Notes under the pieces: generated by a model | The model's database searches: none | What the model saw: the letters and a program-made list of their open reading frames with translations, nothing else | Told to the model about the DNA's origin: nothing | Source of the DNA: Planctomycetota bacterium | GTDB taxonomy: Bacteria; Planctomycetota; Planctomycetia; Gemmatales; Gemmataceae | NCBI GenBank assembly: GCA_021413735.1 | Contig: JAIOPV010000042.1 | Coordinates: forward strand, 1 to 64,000 | Length of the DNA stretch: 64,000 nucleotides | Reading direction: 5' to 3' | Made by a program: the position numbers and the translations under genes | Shown here: positions 8,245 through 16,704 of the stretch, in pieces | Layout: the number at the start of each line of letters is the position of its first letter | Position numbering within the stretch: position 1 is the first letter of the stretch

Positions 8245-8279
8245 AACGCCACCCGAACAATCGGGTGGCGTTCTCTTTT
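8245..8279 (+). terminator. Intrinsic terminator after the duplicated genes
   Basis: A perfect 12-base stem, AACGCCACCCGA (8245-8256) and TCGGGTGGCGTT (8261-8272), with loop ACAA is followed by CTCTTTT. It is the clearest intrinsic terminator in the window. Confidence 0.85.
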
Positions 8280-8300
8280 CACCATCACCAAGAGTGCCAC

Positions 8301-8612
8301 ATGATCCACGTCGTTGCCACGATCACGCTGAAACCTGGCGTCCGTGCCGCGTACCTCGAAGTCTTCAGGTGGCTGACGCCGCTCGTGCGAGCCGAGGTTG
8401 GCTGTGTCGAATATCAAGCCACAACCGATGTAGAAACAACGATTGCGGTGCAAGACCCGCCGCGGCCCGATGTCGTGACCGTCATCGAGAAATGGTCGAC
8501 GCTCGACGCGCTCTACGCGCACGGCACGATGCCGCACATGAACGAGTATCGAGCCAAGGTGAAGGACTATGTGACAGGCGTGAAATTGCAGGTGACGGAA
8601 CCCGCAACGTGA
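8301..8612 (+). CDS. Antibiotic biosynthesis monooxygenase (ABM)-like protein
   Basis: A 103-residue single-domain protein of the dimeric alpha-beta barrel fold. MIHVVATITLKPG opens the first strand, the middle has GCVEYQATTD, and VVTVIEKWSTLDALYAH followed by HMNEY matches the strand-helix pattern of the ABM/YgiN family. Members act as quinol monooxygenases or small-molecule oxygenases. The sequence does not tell which substrate is used. The start at 8301 is preferred over an in-frame upstream codon because it begins at the conserved first strand. Confidence 0.85.
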   Translation: MIHVVATITLKPGVRAAYLEVFRWLTPLVRAEVGCVEYQATTDVETTIAVQDPPRPDVVTVIEKWSTLDALYAHGTMPHMNEYRAKVKDYVTGVKLQVTEPAT

Positions 8613-8751
8613 TCTTGCAAAGGTTCAAGTCTGCCCATTTCAAATTGAATCGAACTTCCTTGCACGCCGAGTAGCCCAAAGCTAGGCTACAGCCGCCTAA
8701 GCCGCCAAGATCGGGAAGCCACCTTCCCGAACAACCGCAAGGGGTGCTGTC

Positions 8752-9765
8752 ATGCTGCGAACACTCGGTGTCGTCTGGGTCGGAGTGGTGTTGGTCTCCT
8801 CGGTGCCCGTGTTCGCTCACGGCGACGCGAAGAAGGGGAAAGACTGGAAGGGCAAAAGTCTGGAGAAGCGCGACCTTCGGAACGAGAACCTGGAAAATGC
8901 CACCCTCGACGATGCGAAGATGTTCCTCGCGAACTTGAAGGATGTCAACGCAGCCGGTGCGAGTTTCAAGGATGCGGACCTGACGAGTGCCTCGCTGGAC
9001 GGTGCGAACCTGAGCGGGGCCGACTTCCGCGATGCCACGCTGAGCAATGCGAGTCTGTCGAAAGCCGATCTGAAGAAAGCCAATCTTGAAGGCGTCGATC
9101 TCAGCACGACATCACTTCGAGAGGCCGACTTGCGGGGGGCCAACCTGAGGAACGTCAAAGGGCTTCAGGACATCACTAAGGCCGATTTTCGGGACGCCGA
9201 CCTCCGAGGGGCGAACATGCTCGGAGCCAAGGATTACACCGGATCGTCGGTGAAGTTCAAGGGAGCGAAGTTCGACAAGAACACGCGCTGGCCCAAGGGC
9301 TTCGACGTGGAAGGTTCCGGGGCCGTGCTGACCGCCGAGGCGGACGCTCCCGCCAAGACTGACCCACCTGCCAAGACAGAAACACCCAAGACGGCGGATC
9401 CCAAGAAAGACCCCGTGGACCCGAAGAAGGAGCCTGCCGAGGTCGAGGGCCCGAAGGGTGTGCCGCCCGTGAAGGAAGTGAAAGCTCAACTCGAAAAGCA
9501 CATGTGGGGACCGCCCGCACAAGGCGGCACAAAGCACACCTATGACTACAAGACGCTGAAGTTTGGCGAACCACGGAAGGGCGAAGCCAAGCCCGATGGC
9601 GTGCCCGCGAACCGGGAAACGATCGTATATCCCGTGCGTGTGGTGGTGGAAGTGACCCGCACGTTCACGGACGGCACGAGCAAGAAAGAGGAGAAGAAAC
9701 AAACCTACGTCTTCTTCAAGGACGAGTTTGGCGACTGGACATTCCGGTTCAAGTCGAACGATTGA
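8752..9765 (+). CDS. Exported pentapeptide-repeat protein
   Basis: The 337-residue product has a signal peptide ending near VPVFAHG. Residues about 40-170 are pentapeptide repeats of the A(D/N)LXX type (ADLTS, ANLSG, ADFRD, ADLKK, ANLEG), which fold as a right-handed quadrilateral beta-helix. A Lys/Pro/Asp-rich linker spans about 195-235. The rest is a C-terminal domain of about 100 residues with TYDYKTLKFGEPRKG and VRVVVEVTRTF, of unknown function. The leader contains the hairpin TCGGGAAG-CCAC-CTTCCCGA (8711-8730). A double-hairpin repeat follows 15 bases after the stop. Confidence 0.92.
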   Translation: MLRTLGVVWVGVVLVSSVPVFAHGDAKKGKDWKGKSLEKRDLRNENLENATLDDAKMFLANLKDVNAAGASFKDADLTSASLDGANLSGADFRDATLSNASLSKADLKKANLEGVDLSTTSLREADLRGANLRNVKGLQDITKADFRDADLRGANMLGAKDYTGSSVKFKGAKFDKNTRWPKGFDVEGSGAVLTAEADAPAKTDPPAKTETPKTADPKKDPVDPKKEPAEVEGPKGVPPVKEVKAQLEKHMWGPPAQGGTKHTYDYKTLKFGEPRKGEAKPDGVPANRETIVYPVRVVVEVTRTFTDGTSKKEEKKQTYVFFKDEFGDWTFRFKSND

Positions 9766-9780
9766 GCACGTTTTGTACCG

Positions 9781-9836
9781 GTTTAGCGGTTGCCCCAGCG
9801 GGGCAACCGGCGGACCCGTTGGGTCCGCCGCTAAAC
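9781..9836. repeat. A-type double-hairpin repeat, overlaps a stop codon
   Basis: Outer arms GTTTAGCGG (9781-9789) and CCGCTAAAC (9828-9836) enclose GGTTGCCCC-AGC-GGGGCAACC and GGCGGACCC-GTT-GGGTCCGCC. The right arm supplies the TAG stop of the minus-strand WD40 gene. It separates two convergent genes. Confidence 0.88.
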
Positions 9837-10889
9837 GATCTTCGGTACGCTCCACATCTGGATCGGGGAGTTGTTCGCGGGGTAGTCGCCGCCCTTGTCC
9901 TTCACGCGACCGTTGCCGCTGCTGTTCGCATTCGTCGCGCTCACGGCAACGATCTCGCCCTTCGGATGAAGTGCCACACTGTGGCAGTTCGGCAACTTGC
10001 CACCGCTGAAGAACGGAGCCGCTTCGCCCGGCTTCCAGAAGAAGAACTTCCCCTGCCCCGGTTGGCCTGATGTCGTTCCGATGACATAGCCATCCGGATG
10101 CCAAGCCAGGTCGGTGATGTAGCCTTCGTTGTCGTTCACACCCTTGTATTGCGACAGCCGTTTGCCGCTGCGGTCGAACGCGATCATCAGCGGAACGCAC
10201 TGCACAAAGCCGCCCGACTTCGGTTCTGCACCCGCCACGAACAACGTCTTGCCGTCGGCCGACACCATGAGATTCTTCACGCCGCCGACGTCCTGAATGC
10301 GATCGAGCCGGTGCAATTCTTTCGCCTCAAACGTGCGAATCACCTTCCCGCTCGGCACTTCCAACTCACGCACGATGCCGAACAGGTCGCCCGCGAACAG
10401 CGACTTACCATCCGGTGCGAAACACACCGAAAGCACATCCGCCTTCAGGTCAAACTCACCGAACTTCTTGCCGTCGGTGAGATTCCACAGCCGAACGAAA
10501 CCATCCTTGCCGCAGGTCGCGACATCCGACCCGGGAACGACGCTGACGCCGCGTGCCCAGCCGTCGTGGGCGTTCTCGACGCCCCAGGACTTGGGTTCCT
10601 TCGCGGTGACGTCCGACGCGATGATCGCGCCCCAGGAATCCGTGCTGAACAGCGCGTTGCCCGCGAACGCGAGTGATGTCACCCAGCCGTTGTGTCCGGT
10701 GATCGCGGGCAGTTCTACGGGTTCCTTGCCACTGACATCCCATCGCTTCACGGTGCCATCGAAGCACGCGGCGACGAGCATCTTGCCGTCCGGCGAGAAT
10801 CGAATGCGATTGATTTGCGTCGTCGGAACGAGCGGCTTCCCGAGTTCCTTGGGTGCGTTGGCGTCGGGAGGTGCTTTCTTGGGTTGCAT
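9831..10889 (-). CDS. WD40-repeat beta-propeller protein
   Basis: A 352-residue cytoplasmic-looking protein starting MQPKKAPPD. WD40-type blades recur about every 40 residues, shown by INRIRFSPDGKMLVAA, GTVKRWDVSGK, VTSLAFAGNALFSTD, VRLWNLTDGKK, LSVCFAPDGKSLFAGD and ITDLAWHPDG. Six or seven blades are likely, so it is a scaffold without catalytic residues. The start at 10889 avoids reading through the repeat at 10923. It is the last gene of the minus-strand array that begins at 20940. Its last codons and stop lie in a repeat. Confidence 0.9.
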   Translation of the reverse strand: MQPKKAPPDANAPKELGKPLVPTTQINRIRFSPDGKMLVAACFDGTVKRWDVSGKEPVELPAITGHNGWVTSLAFAGNALFSTDSWGAIIASDVTAKEPKSWGVENAHDGWARGVSVVPGSDVATCGKDGFVRLWNLTDGKKFGEFDLKADVLSVCFAPDGKSLFAGDLFGIVRELEVPSGKVIRTFEAKELHRLDRIQDVGGVKNLMVSADGKTLFVAGAEPKSGGFVQCVPLMIAFDRSGKRLSQYKGVNDNEGYITDLAWHPDGYVIGTTSGQPGQGKFFFWKPGEAAPFFSGGKLPNCHSVALHPKGEIVAVSATNANSSGNGRVKDKGGDYPANNSPIQMWSVPKIV

Positions 10890-10922
10890 CGTTGATTCAC
10901 CGATTGCGAATTGAACGGTGTC

Positions 10923-10978
10923 GTTTAGCCGTGACCCCAGCGGGGTCACCGGCAACCCCGTTGGGGTTGCCGCTAAAC
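10923..10978. repeat. A-type double-hairpin repeat after DUF1501 gene
   Basis: GTTTAGC and GCTAAAC ends bracket GTGACCCC-AGC-GGGGTCAC and GGCAACCCC-GTT-GGGGTTGCC. It begins eight bases after the DUF1501 stop and lies before the WD40 start. Confidence 0.88.
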
Positions 10979-10986
10979 CGGATTGT

Positions 10987-12255
10987 TTACGCCAACACTT
11001 CCTTAACCGGTTTCATTTCCTCGTGTGCGATCGGCAGCGGTTGCCCGCCGTTGCGGAACTCCGTTTCCTTCGGGTCGATGCCCAGCGCCTTGTACCACGT
11101 GTGAAACAAGCCGCCGATGTCCACGGGGTCGGTCGCGACTTCGGTTCCCTTGTCGTTCGTCTTGCCAGCGACCACGCCGCCCTTGATGCCGCGACCGGCC
11201 ATGCAGACGCTCCACGCTTCCGGCCAGTGATCGCGACCGATGTGCCCGTTGATCCGCGGCGTGCGACCGAACTCCGCACACGCAATCACCAGCACGTTGT
11301 CGAGCATCCCACGATCACGCAAATCCTCGATGATCGCAGCGAACGGCCGGTCGAACTTCGGATGCAGACTCGCCGCTCCGTTGAAGTGGTCGCCGTGTGT
11401 GTCCCAGCCGTAGCTCGTCACCTTCACGAACGTCACGCCTTCTTCGAGCAGTCTGCGGGCGAGAAGCATATGCCTGCCGAGGTCGTGCGAGCCGTAGCGA
11501 TCCTGGTCCTTCTGCGGCAGCTTCGACAGGTCGAATAGCTCGATCTTCTTCTGAAGCTGTGCGGCCATCTCGAAGGCATGCGTGTTCGCCTCGGTGAACT
11601 CCTTGCGACGCTGTTCCGCGTACTTTGTGTCGAGCAACTTGCGGAGTTCGTTGCGTTCGTCATCGTCCTCGGTGGTGATTTCCTTGGGGCGAAGCAGGTT
11701 CTCGGGTGGCTTGCCATCACCGAGCGCCAACGCCCCGTATTTCGGCCCGAGGAAGCCTGCGTCCTTGTAGATGAAGCCGCCGTTCATCGGCTTCACCCAG
11801 ATGTACGACGGCAAGCCGCTGTCGTTGCTGCCGACGAGCTTCGACACCGCCGAGCCGAAGTACGGGTACACGACGCCGCGGTTCTTCGGGTCGCCGCGAT
11901 TGATGCGATCGACGCCCGCCGAGTGCGAGTTGTCTTGCGTGGAAACGCTGCGCACGATCGCGAGATGTTTCATCAGCTTCGCGGACTGCGGCAGCAACTC
12001 CGAGATCTGGATGCCGGGAACGGTCGTTTGGATGGGTCGAAATGGACCGCCGAACGGCGTGTTCGGTTTGGGGTCCCACGATTCGAGTTGGCTCATGCCG
12101 CCGTCGAGCCAGACGAACAGCACTTGCCGGCGCTCCTTGCGAAGCTTCTCAGCGATGGCTGGCGTGACGAGTCCGCCGAGACTCAGAGCAGACCCTCCCG
12201 CGGCACCGAGGAACCGGCGACGCGATAGGCTGTGTTCGATCGGGGTGCAAAGCAT
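10987..12255 (-). CDS. DUF1501 family Tat-exported protein
   Basis: A 422-residue member of the sulfatase-like DUF1501 family. The N-terminus SLSRRRFLGAAGG is a twin-arginine signal, so the protein is exported folded. VLFVWLDGGMSQLESWDPKP near residue 46 matches the family's metal-site region, and TSYGWDTHGDHF plus ACAEFGRTP near the C-terminus are further hallmarks. Catalysis has not been shown for the family. It starts 10 bases after a lipoprotein gene that itself follows the DUF1549/DUF1553 gene, the usual partner of DUF1501 in planctomycetes. Confidence 0.95.
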   Translation of the reverse strand: MLCTPIEHSLSRRRFLGAAGGSALSLGGLVTPAIAEKLRKERRQVLFVWLDGGMSQLESWDPKPNTPFGGPFRPIQTTVPGIQISELLPQSAKLMKHLAIVRSVSTQDNSHSAGVDRINRGDPKNRGVVYPYFGSAVSKLVGSNDSGLPSYIWVKPMNGGFIYKDAGFLGPKYGALALGDGKPPENLLRPKEITTEDDDERNELRKLLDTKYAEQRRKEFTEANTHAFEMAAQLQKKIELFDLSKLPQKDQDRYGSHDLGRHMLLARRLLEEGVTFVKVTSYGWDTHGDHFNGAASLHPKFDRPFAAIIEDLRDRGMLDNVLVIACAEFGRTPRINGHIGRDHWPEAWSVCMAGRGIKGGVVAGKTNDKGTEVATDPVDIGGLFHTWYKALGIDPKETEFRNGGQPLPIAHEEMKPVKEVLA

Positions 12256-12265
12256 GGTGGCGATC

Positions 12266-13528
12266 TCACTTCTTCTCGAAGTCTAACTCGACGGTTTTTC
12301 CCGCGACCACATCGACAGTTCGTGATTGCTTCGCGGCACGCACTTCGTACCGGCCCGGTGCGAGGTTCTTGAACAGCGCCTTGCGGTTCACGATCTGCTG
12401 CTCCAGACCGAGGTGAAAGGCCAACGCCTCGAACAAGCCTTCGTCCAGCGGCGGGTGGCCCGGCTCGTCGGCCGGCGTCAGTCGCACCTTGCTGACAGCT
12501 TCCAGTGGTGCCGTCACTTCCAACCCGCCGGTCTGCGTCCCGTCCACGGTCAAATCGGCTGTGATCGTGCCGCCGGCCTTCACATCAACCCACTTCCACG
12601 CATTCGCTCCGCCCCCGACTCCGGCGAACACGAGATACCGCCCCGGCGTGAGTTTGCTGTGTTCGTAGTAACTTGGCGTCTGCTTGCCGTCGCCCGCGTA
12701 AAGCATCATGATACGCGGCTTGTCCTGGTTGCTGCGTTTGGACTGGCCGCCGTCAAGTTCCACCTCCAAGGAACCACTGGGAACCCTCCCCGGACCTTCC
12801 AGAATGCCGAAATAACCCGCGCTGAGCTTGGCCATAGGTGCCTCGGGGCGAACGTTGATCGCTCCGCGAACATAGGGCACCGCTTCGATATTTGGTGGGT
12901 CGCTCGGACTCCGGGCACATTCGACAACAAACGTTCCCGCGAGGAAACTTCCCTTCGGCGTGTCGGGGTGGGCTTCCGTGTAGTCCGGCAGCGAGAGGAA
13001 AATCTTGCCGGGGAGTTTCCCGTTCTCGCGTTTGCCGAATTCGAGCGTGACAGCATAGCCGTTGGTCCACCCGAGACGCTCCGCTGGTTCCCACTTCTTC
13101 TCGGCACCGTCCGGGGTGGGGAACATCACGGGTTTGGGGAACAGGGCATTCACGCTCCAGGCCGTTCCCGTCGGCGTGTCGGTGGGTGTCCGCACCATCT
13201 TCGAAGGCGAACCTTCGCGGCCCGGTTCCGATGGCAACTCGATGGACACATACCAAGGCTCACCGGGTGCCCCTTCTGCCTTCTGGAAGATTAGCCGTTT
13301 CCCTTCTAGGTGAACGTCGGCTGTCACATCGACGCCCACGAGCCTCCCAATGACCGGTCCAGTGGGAATGACGTGCTTCGCCGGGTCCATCTCGTGCGAA
13401 GCTTTCACCGGCGTCAGCGTCAGTTCGACTTTCGGTTCGGGCTTCTCGTCGCTCGGCTGCGTCGAATTGGACTTCGATCCGCACCCGAGCAGGAACGAGA
13501 GAAGCACTGCAAACATCGTCCGTGACAT
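12266..13528 (-). CDS. Lipoprotein of unknown function within the DUF1553/DUF1501 operon
   Basis: A 420-residue product starting MSRTMFAVLLSFLLGC, a lipoprotein signal with lipobox LLGC. The mature protein is strand-rich. Two C-terminal stretches, KLTPGRYLVFAGVG and LFKNLAPGRYEVRAAKQ, look like the repeated PGRY motif of small beta-sandwich (transthyretin/carboxypeptidase-regulatory-like) domains. The rest is unrecognised. It sits 12 bases after the DUF1549/DUF1553 gene and 10 bases before DUF1501, so it is probably co-made with them and may tether or assist them at the membrane. Confidence 0.88.
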   Translation of the reverse strand: MSRTMFAVLLSFLLGCGSKSNSTQPSDEKPEPKVELTLTPVKASHEMDPAKHVIPTGPVIGRLVGVDVTADVHLEGKRLIFQKAEGAPGEPWYVSIELPSEPGREGSPSKMVRTPTDTPTGTAWSVNALFPKPVMFPTPDGAEKKWEPAERLGWTNGYAVTLEFGKRENGKLPGKIFLSLPDYTEAHPDTPKGSFLAGTFVVECARSPSDPPNIEAVPYVRGAINVRPEAPMAKLSAGYFGILEGPGRVPSGSLEVELDGGQSKRSNQDKPRIMMLYAGDGKQTPSYYEHSKLTPGRYLVFAGVGGGANAWKWVDVKAGGTITADLTVDGTQTGGLEVTAPLEAVSKVRLTPADEPGHPPLDEGLFEALAFHLGLEQQIVNRKALFKNLAPGRYEVRAAKQSRTVDVVAGKTVELDFEKK

Positions 13529-13540
13529 CGTTCACAATCC

Positions 13541-15115
13541 TCAATGGTTGACGCCGAATTCCATCGACGCGAGCAATGCCCACGCAACGCGGCCGACCGC
13601 CTCGGCTCGCTTATCCGTGTGTTTCGCCAATAACTTCGCGACCGCCGCACGCTCGGTCTCGGTTGGTTTACGCGACAGCACCGCAAGGTACAACTCGTCG
13701 GTTGCAGCAGCGTCGTCGAGTTTCGCAACCCGCTCCACCAAGTTCCCCGGCTTCGAGTTCACCAGTTCGAGGACGGCCGCGTCGTGCAGCACGAACAACG
13801 CCCCCTTCAGCGAAGGAGCGATCTCGTCTTCTGGCTCGCGGGCCTGATTCGCGAACGCCTTCACGAACTTCGGCCGCAGCGTGTCGGCGACTTTCGCGTC
13901 ATTCTCGGTGGCGGTCAGCATCGCGTTCAGCAGTTGATCCGCGGACAGTCGCTTTTCCAACGCCACCGCGAACAGCCGGGCGTCGGGCGTATCCTTCCCC
14001 GCAACCACTACGCTTGACCGCTGGTAAGTTTTCGTCAAGGCCAACTCGCCGAGGAGCCACTTGATGTCGAACTTGTGGCTCGCGAATTCGTCGGCCAAAA
14101 GCGTCAGCAGTTCGGGGTGCGACGCCGGGTTGCGACTGTGGTGCAAGTCCAGCGGATGCACGAGGCCGCGACCCATCACGGCGAACCAGATGCGGTTCAC
14201 GGCGTTACGGGTGAAGTCGGTGTTCTTCGCTGTGGGAAGCTGTTCCGAGATCGCTTGCAGCGTGCTGAACTTCGGCACCCCCGGCTCATTCGTCTTGCGA
14301 TCGGGCGGTGTGACGAACTCCATGCCCTTCGCGAACATTGGGATGTCGATCATCATCATGCCGGGCAGCGACGGGCCCGTCGTCATCTGGATTTTCGTGA
14401 ACACCGACGCGAATGGGTGCTTCTCGGTCGTCAGTTTCTCTGCGACGACCCCTTTCGAGAGGAACGTGTTCTTGAAGAACGTGTGCAATCCCTGGAAATG
14501 CTGTTGCTTGTAGTCGTCGATGAACAGGTGGTCGTGGCACTCGCAGCACTGGAAGTTCTTGCCGAGGAACAGCCGGCCCACGTCCCGAGTGAGTGCCGAG
14601 TAATCGACGGGGTTCTGCCCGTAGTTTTCGAGCCGCTTCGAGATCCAGAACGACGCGCCGACGTTGTTCGTATCCTTCGAGTTGGCCCGTAGCATCTCGC
14701 GAACCATCTGGTCGTATGGCTTGTTCTTCGCGAACGACTCGCGAAGGTACTTGGACCATTCCGGGCTGTCGCCCAGGCGTTCCATGAGCGCGACGTTGAA
14801 CAGGTCGGCCATGTGGGTTGCGTATGTGGGGCTGTTCAACAGCGACTCGATGAGCTTTTCGCGCTTGCTGGCGCTGGTGTCGCTGAGGAATGCGCGCGTG
14901 ACGCTGACGGGGGGAATGGTGCCCGCGAAGTCGAGGTACGCACGCCGGAGGAACTCGGCATCGTCAGCGGGTGCGGCGACGGCGGCGTTTTCAGCTTTGG
15001 CTTTCGCGTCGATGATAGCATCAATGCGAACGTGCAGCGGCTCGGCTGACTTGGCGAGCGGTGGGTTTACACCCACTGTTCCCGCAACCACGACGAGAGC
15101 GAGCAGGCGAGGCAT
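13541..15115 (-). CDS. Secreted DUF1549/DUF1553 protein
   Basis: A 524-residue exported protein with signal MPRLLALVVVAGTVGVNPPLAKSA. The DUF1549 part spans about 25-240 (EFLRRAYLDFAGTIPP, then FLGKNFQCCECHDHLF with a CxCHDH cluster that could bind metal or heme). The DUF1553 part follows, with NAVNRIWFAVMGRGLVHP, HPELLTLLADEF and LALTKTYQRSS. A cytochrome-like PSCyt1 domain, often fused at the N-terminus in this family, is absent, making this a short form. It is read together with the downstream lipoprotein and DUF1501 genes. Confidence 0.94.
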   Translation of the reverse strand: MPRLLALVVVAGTVGVNPPLAKSAEPLHVRIDAIIDAKAKAENAAVAAPADDAEFLRRAYLDFAGTIPPVSVTRAFLSDTSASKREKLIESLLNSPTYATHMADLFNVALMERLGDSPEWSKYLRESFAKNKPYDQMVREMLRANSKDTNNVGASFWISKRLENYGQNPVDYSALTRDVGRLFLGKNFQCCECHDHLFIDDYKQQHFQGLHTFFKNTFLSKGVVAEKLTTEKHPFASVFTKIQMTTGPSLPGMMMIDIPMFAKGMEFVTPPDRKTNEPGVPKFSTLQAISEQLPTAKNTDFTRNAVNRIWFAVMGRGLVHPLDLHHSRNPASHPELLTLLADEFASHKFDIKWLLGELALTKTYQRSSVVVAGKDTPDARLFAVALEKRLSADQLLNAMLTATENDAKVADTLRPKFVKAFANQAREPEDEIAPSLKGALFVLHDAAVLELVNSKPGNLVERVAKLDDAAATDELYLAVLSRKPTETERAAVAKLLAKHTDKRAEAVGRVAWALLASMEFGVNH

Positions 15116-15142
15116 GGCGAGTTACCGATGCGGGATGGGTTG

Positions 15143-15248
15143 GTGAGCGTCGAGGCGTGAGCCCGACGGTGTTTGTTTGTCCCGACAGTGTTTGTTTGTC
15201 CCGACGGTGTTTTGTCTCGCACCGTCGGCCTGACGGCTCGACGCTCAC
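15143..15248. repeat. Palindrome with tandem-repeat loop after DUF1552 gene
   Basis: Arms of 29 bases (15143-15171 and 15220-15248) differ at three positions and share GTGAGCGTCGAG ends. The loop carries three copies of a GACGGTGTTTGTTTGTCCC-like unit. The right arm ends 10 bases from the DUF1552 stop. Confidence 0.85.
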
Positions 15249-15258
15249 GGGGTCAGAA

Positions 15259-16596
15259 TCAAATCTTCATGACGCCGGTGCTGTCGCCGAACGACTTTGT
15301 CGGGGCACCCATTCGCTCGAAGATCGCCAGGAACAGGTTCATCAACGGCGTATCGCTCTTCTTCGGGAACACGACGTGCTTGCCGGTTTCGATCGAGTTG
15401 CCGCCCTTACCGATGAGCAACAACGGCAGTTCGTCGTGGTTGTGACGGTTGCCGTCGCCGTTACCGCTGCCGTAGATGAGCATCGAATTGTCGAGCAGCG
15501 TTGTGCCGTTGCTCTCCTTGATGCCCTTCATCTTGCCGACGATGTACGCCAACTGCTCCGTGTGGAACGTGTTGATCTTCTTGATCTTCTCGAGCTTCTT
15601 CGCGTCGCTGCCGTGGTGCGACAGGTCATGGTGACCCTCCGGCACATCGATGAACTTGTACGGCCGATTGCTGCCCTCGTTCGCGAACGGGAACGTCGCC
15701 ACGCGGGTCAGGTCCGTCTGGAACGCGAGAATCATCAGGTCGCCCATCAGGCGAATGTGGTCCGCGTATTCCTTGGGAACGCCGGTCGGGGCTGGCATCT
15801 TCGGCTTCGCAACCGGAGCCGACGCCGTTTGCTTCGCCTTCTGGATGCGTGTTTCTACTTCGCGAATGCTCGACAGATACTCGTCGAGCTTCTTCTGGTC
15901 AGCAGTGCCGAGCGTCTTGTTCAGCCCCTTCGCGTCCTCGTTCACGAAGTCGAGAATGCTCTTGTTGTAAAGGTCACGCTTGGCTCGTGCCTCGGCGAGT
16001 TCCTTCGGGTCGTTGCCGCCAAAGAGACGGTCGAAGACAGCCTTCGGGTCGGTTTCCTTCGAGTTGGGCGTCGATTCGCCACGCCACGACAGGTTGTGCG
16101 AATAGGCACAGGAATAACCCGAGTCGCAGTTGCCGGTGCTGCCGCCGCGTTCGATGCCGAGTTCGATCGACGGGAAGCGGGTCGCTTCACCAACCACACT
16201 CGCGATGTGCTGGTCGGCGGACATGCCAGCGCGAATGTCGGCACCGTGCGTCTTGCGGGCCTGGCGACCTGTGAGGAACGCTGCCATGGCGCGGGCATGG
16301 TCGCCAGGACCGTCGCCGTTAGCACGGGCTTTGTCGAGGGCCAGCCCGCTGTAAACGTTGAACGAATCCTTGAACGCTTCGAGTGGCTTGAGGATGTCGG
16401 GCAGGTCGCCGAGTTTGCCTTCGCCCTTGGGGGTCCACGCTTCCATGTTCACGCCGTTGGGAACGTAGAAGAACGCGGCGCGGCGAGGTGGTGTGCTGGC
16501 CGCCGGGGCAGCGAATGAAAGCGATTCGAGCATCGGCAGCGCGACGGCGGTGCCGAGACCTTTCAGCATCGTCCGGCGAGTGATTCGGCTATTCAT
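15259..16596 (-). CDS. DUF1552 family Tat-exported protein
   Basis: A 445-residue protein with twin-arginine signal ITRRTMLKGLGTAVALPML. The family hallmarks RRAAFFYVPNGVNMEAW near residue 40 and GRQARKTHGADIRAGMSAD, SIELGIERGG and LLIYGSGNGDGNRHNH are present. DUF1552 proteins are almost always encoded beside DUF1592-type proteins, as here. Their biochemical role is unknown. The start at 16596 gives the Tat signal. The gene begins between two palindromes. Confidence 0.94.
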   Translation of the reverse strand: MNSRITRRTMLKGLGTAVALPMLESLSFAAPAASTPPRRAAFFYVPNGVNMEAWTPKGEGKLGDLPDILKPLEAFKDSFNVYSGLALDKARANGDGPGDHARAMAAFLTGRQARKTHGADIRAGMSADQHIASVVGEATRFPSIELGIERGGSTGNCDSGYSCAYSHNLSWRGESTPNSKETDPKAVFDRLFGGNDPKELAEARAKRDLYNKSILDFVNEDAKGLNKTLGTADQKKLDEYLSSIREVETRIQKAKQTASAPVAKPKMPAPTGVPKEYADHIRLMGDLMILAFQTDLTRVATFPFANEGSNRPYKFIDVPEGHHDLSHHGSDAKKLEKIKKINTFHTEQLAYIVGKMKGIKESNGTTLLDNSMLIYGSGNGDGNRHNHDELPLLLIGKGGNSIETGKHVVFPKKSDTPLMNLFLAIFERMGAPTKSFGDSTGVMKI

Positions 16597-16647
16597 GGCA
16601 GCTCCGAGGATGGGTCGATTCTGGCGGGATGTTGGTGGGTTTGGTCT

Positions 16648-16699
16648 GAGCCCGAGCGCCAGCGAGGTCGGCAAAAACACCTCGCTGGCGCTCGGGCTC
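16648..16699. repeat. B-type palindrome after DUF1592-type gene
   Basis: Perfect 20-base arms GAGCCCGAGCGCCAGCGAGG (16648-16667) and its complement (16680-16699) flank a 12-base loop. The right arm ends five bases from the DUF1592-type stop. A degenerate copy lies at 44539. Confidence 0.9.
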
Positions 16700-16704
16700 G
16701 GACT

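Larger units (their letters stand above)
7040..8245 (+). repeat. Tandem duplication of promoter, leader and gene
   Basis: Unit 1 (about 7040-7595) and unit 2 (about 7695-8245) match in an upstream element around TTCATTCGCACAGAACATTT, a promoter, a GC-rich leader, the whole reading frame, and a 3' hairpin around TGTGA-CTTCG-TTCACA. The proteins have diverged while the promoter boxes are unchanged. Confidence 0.85.
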
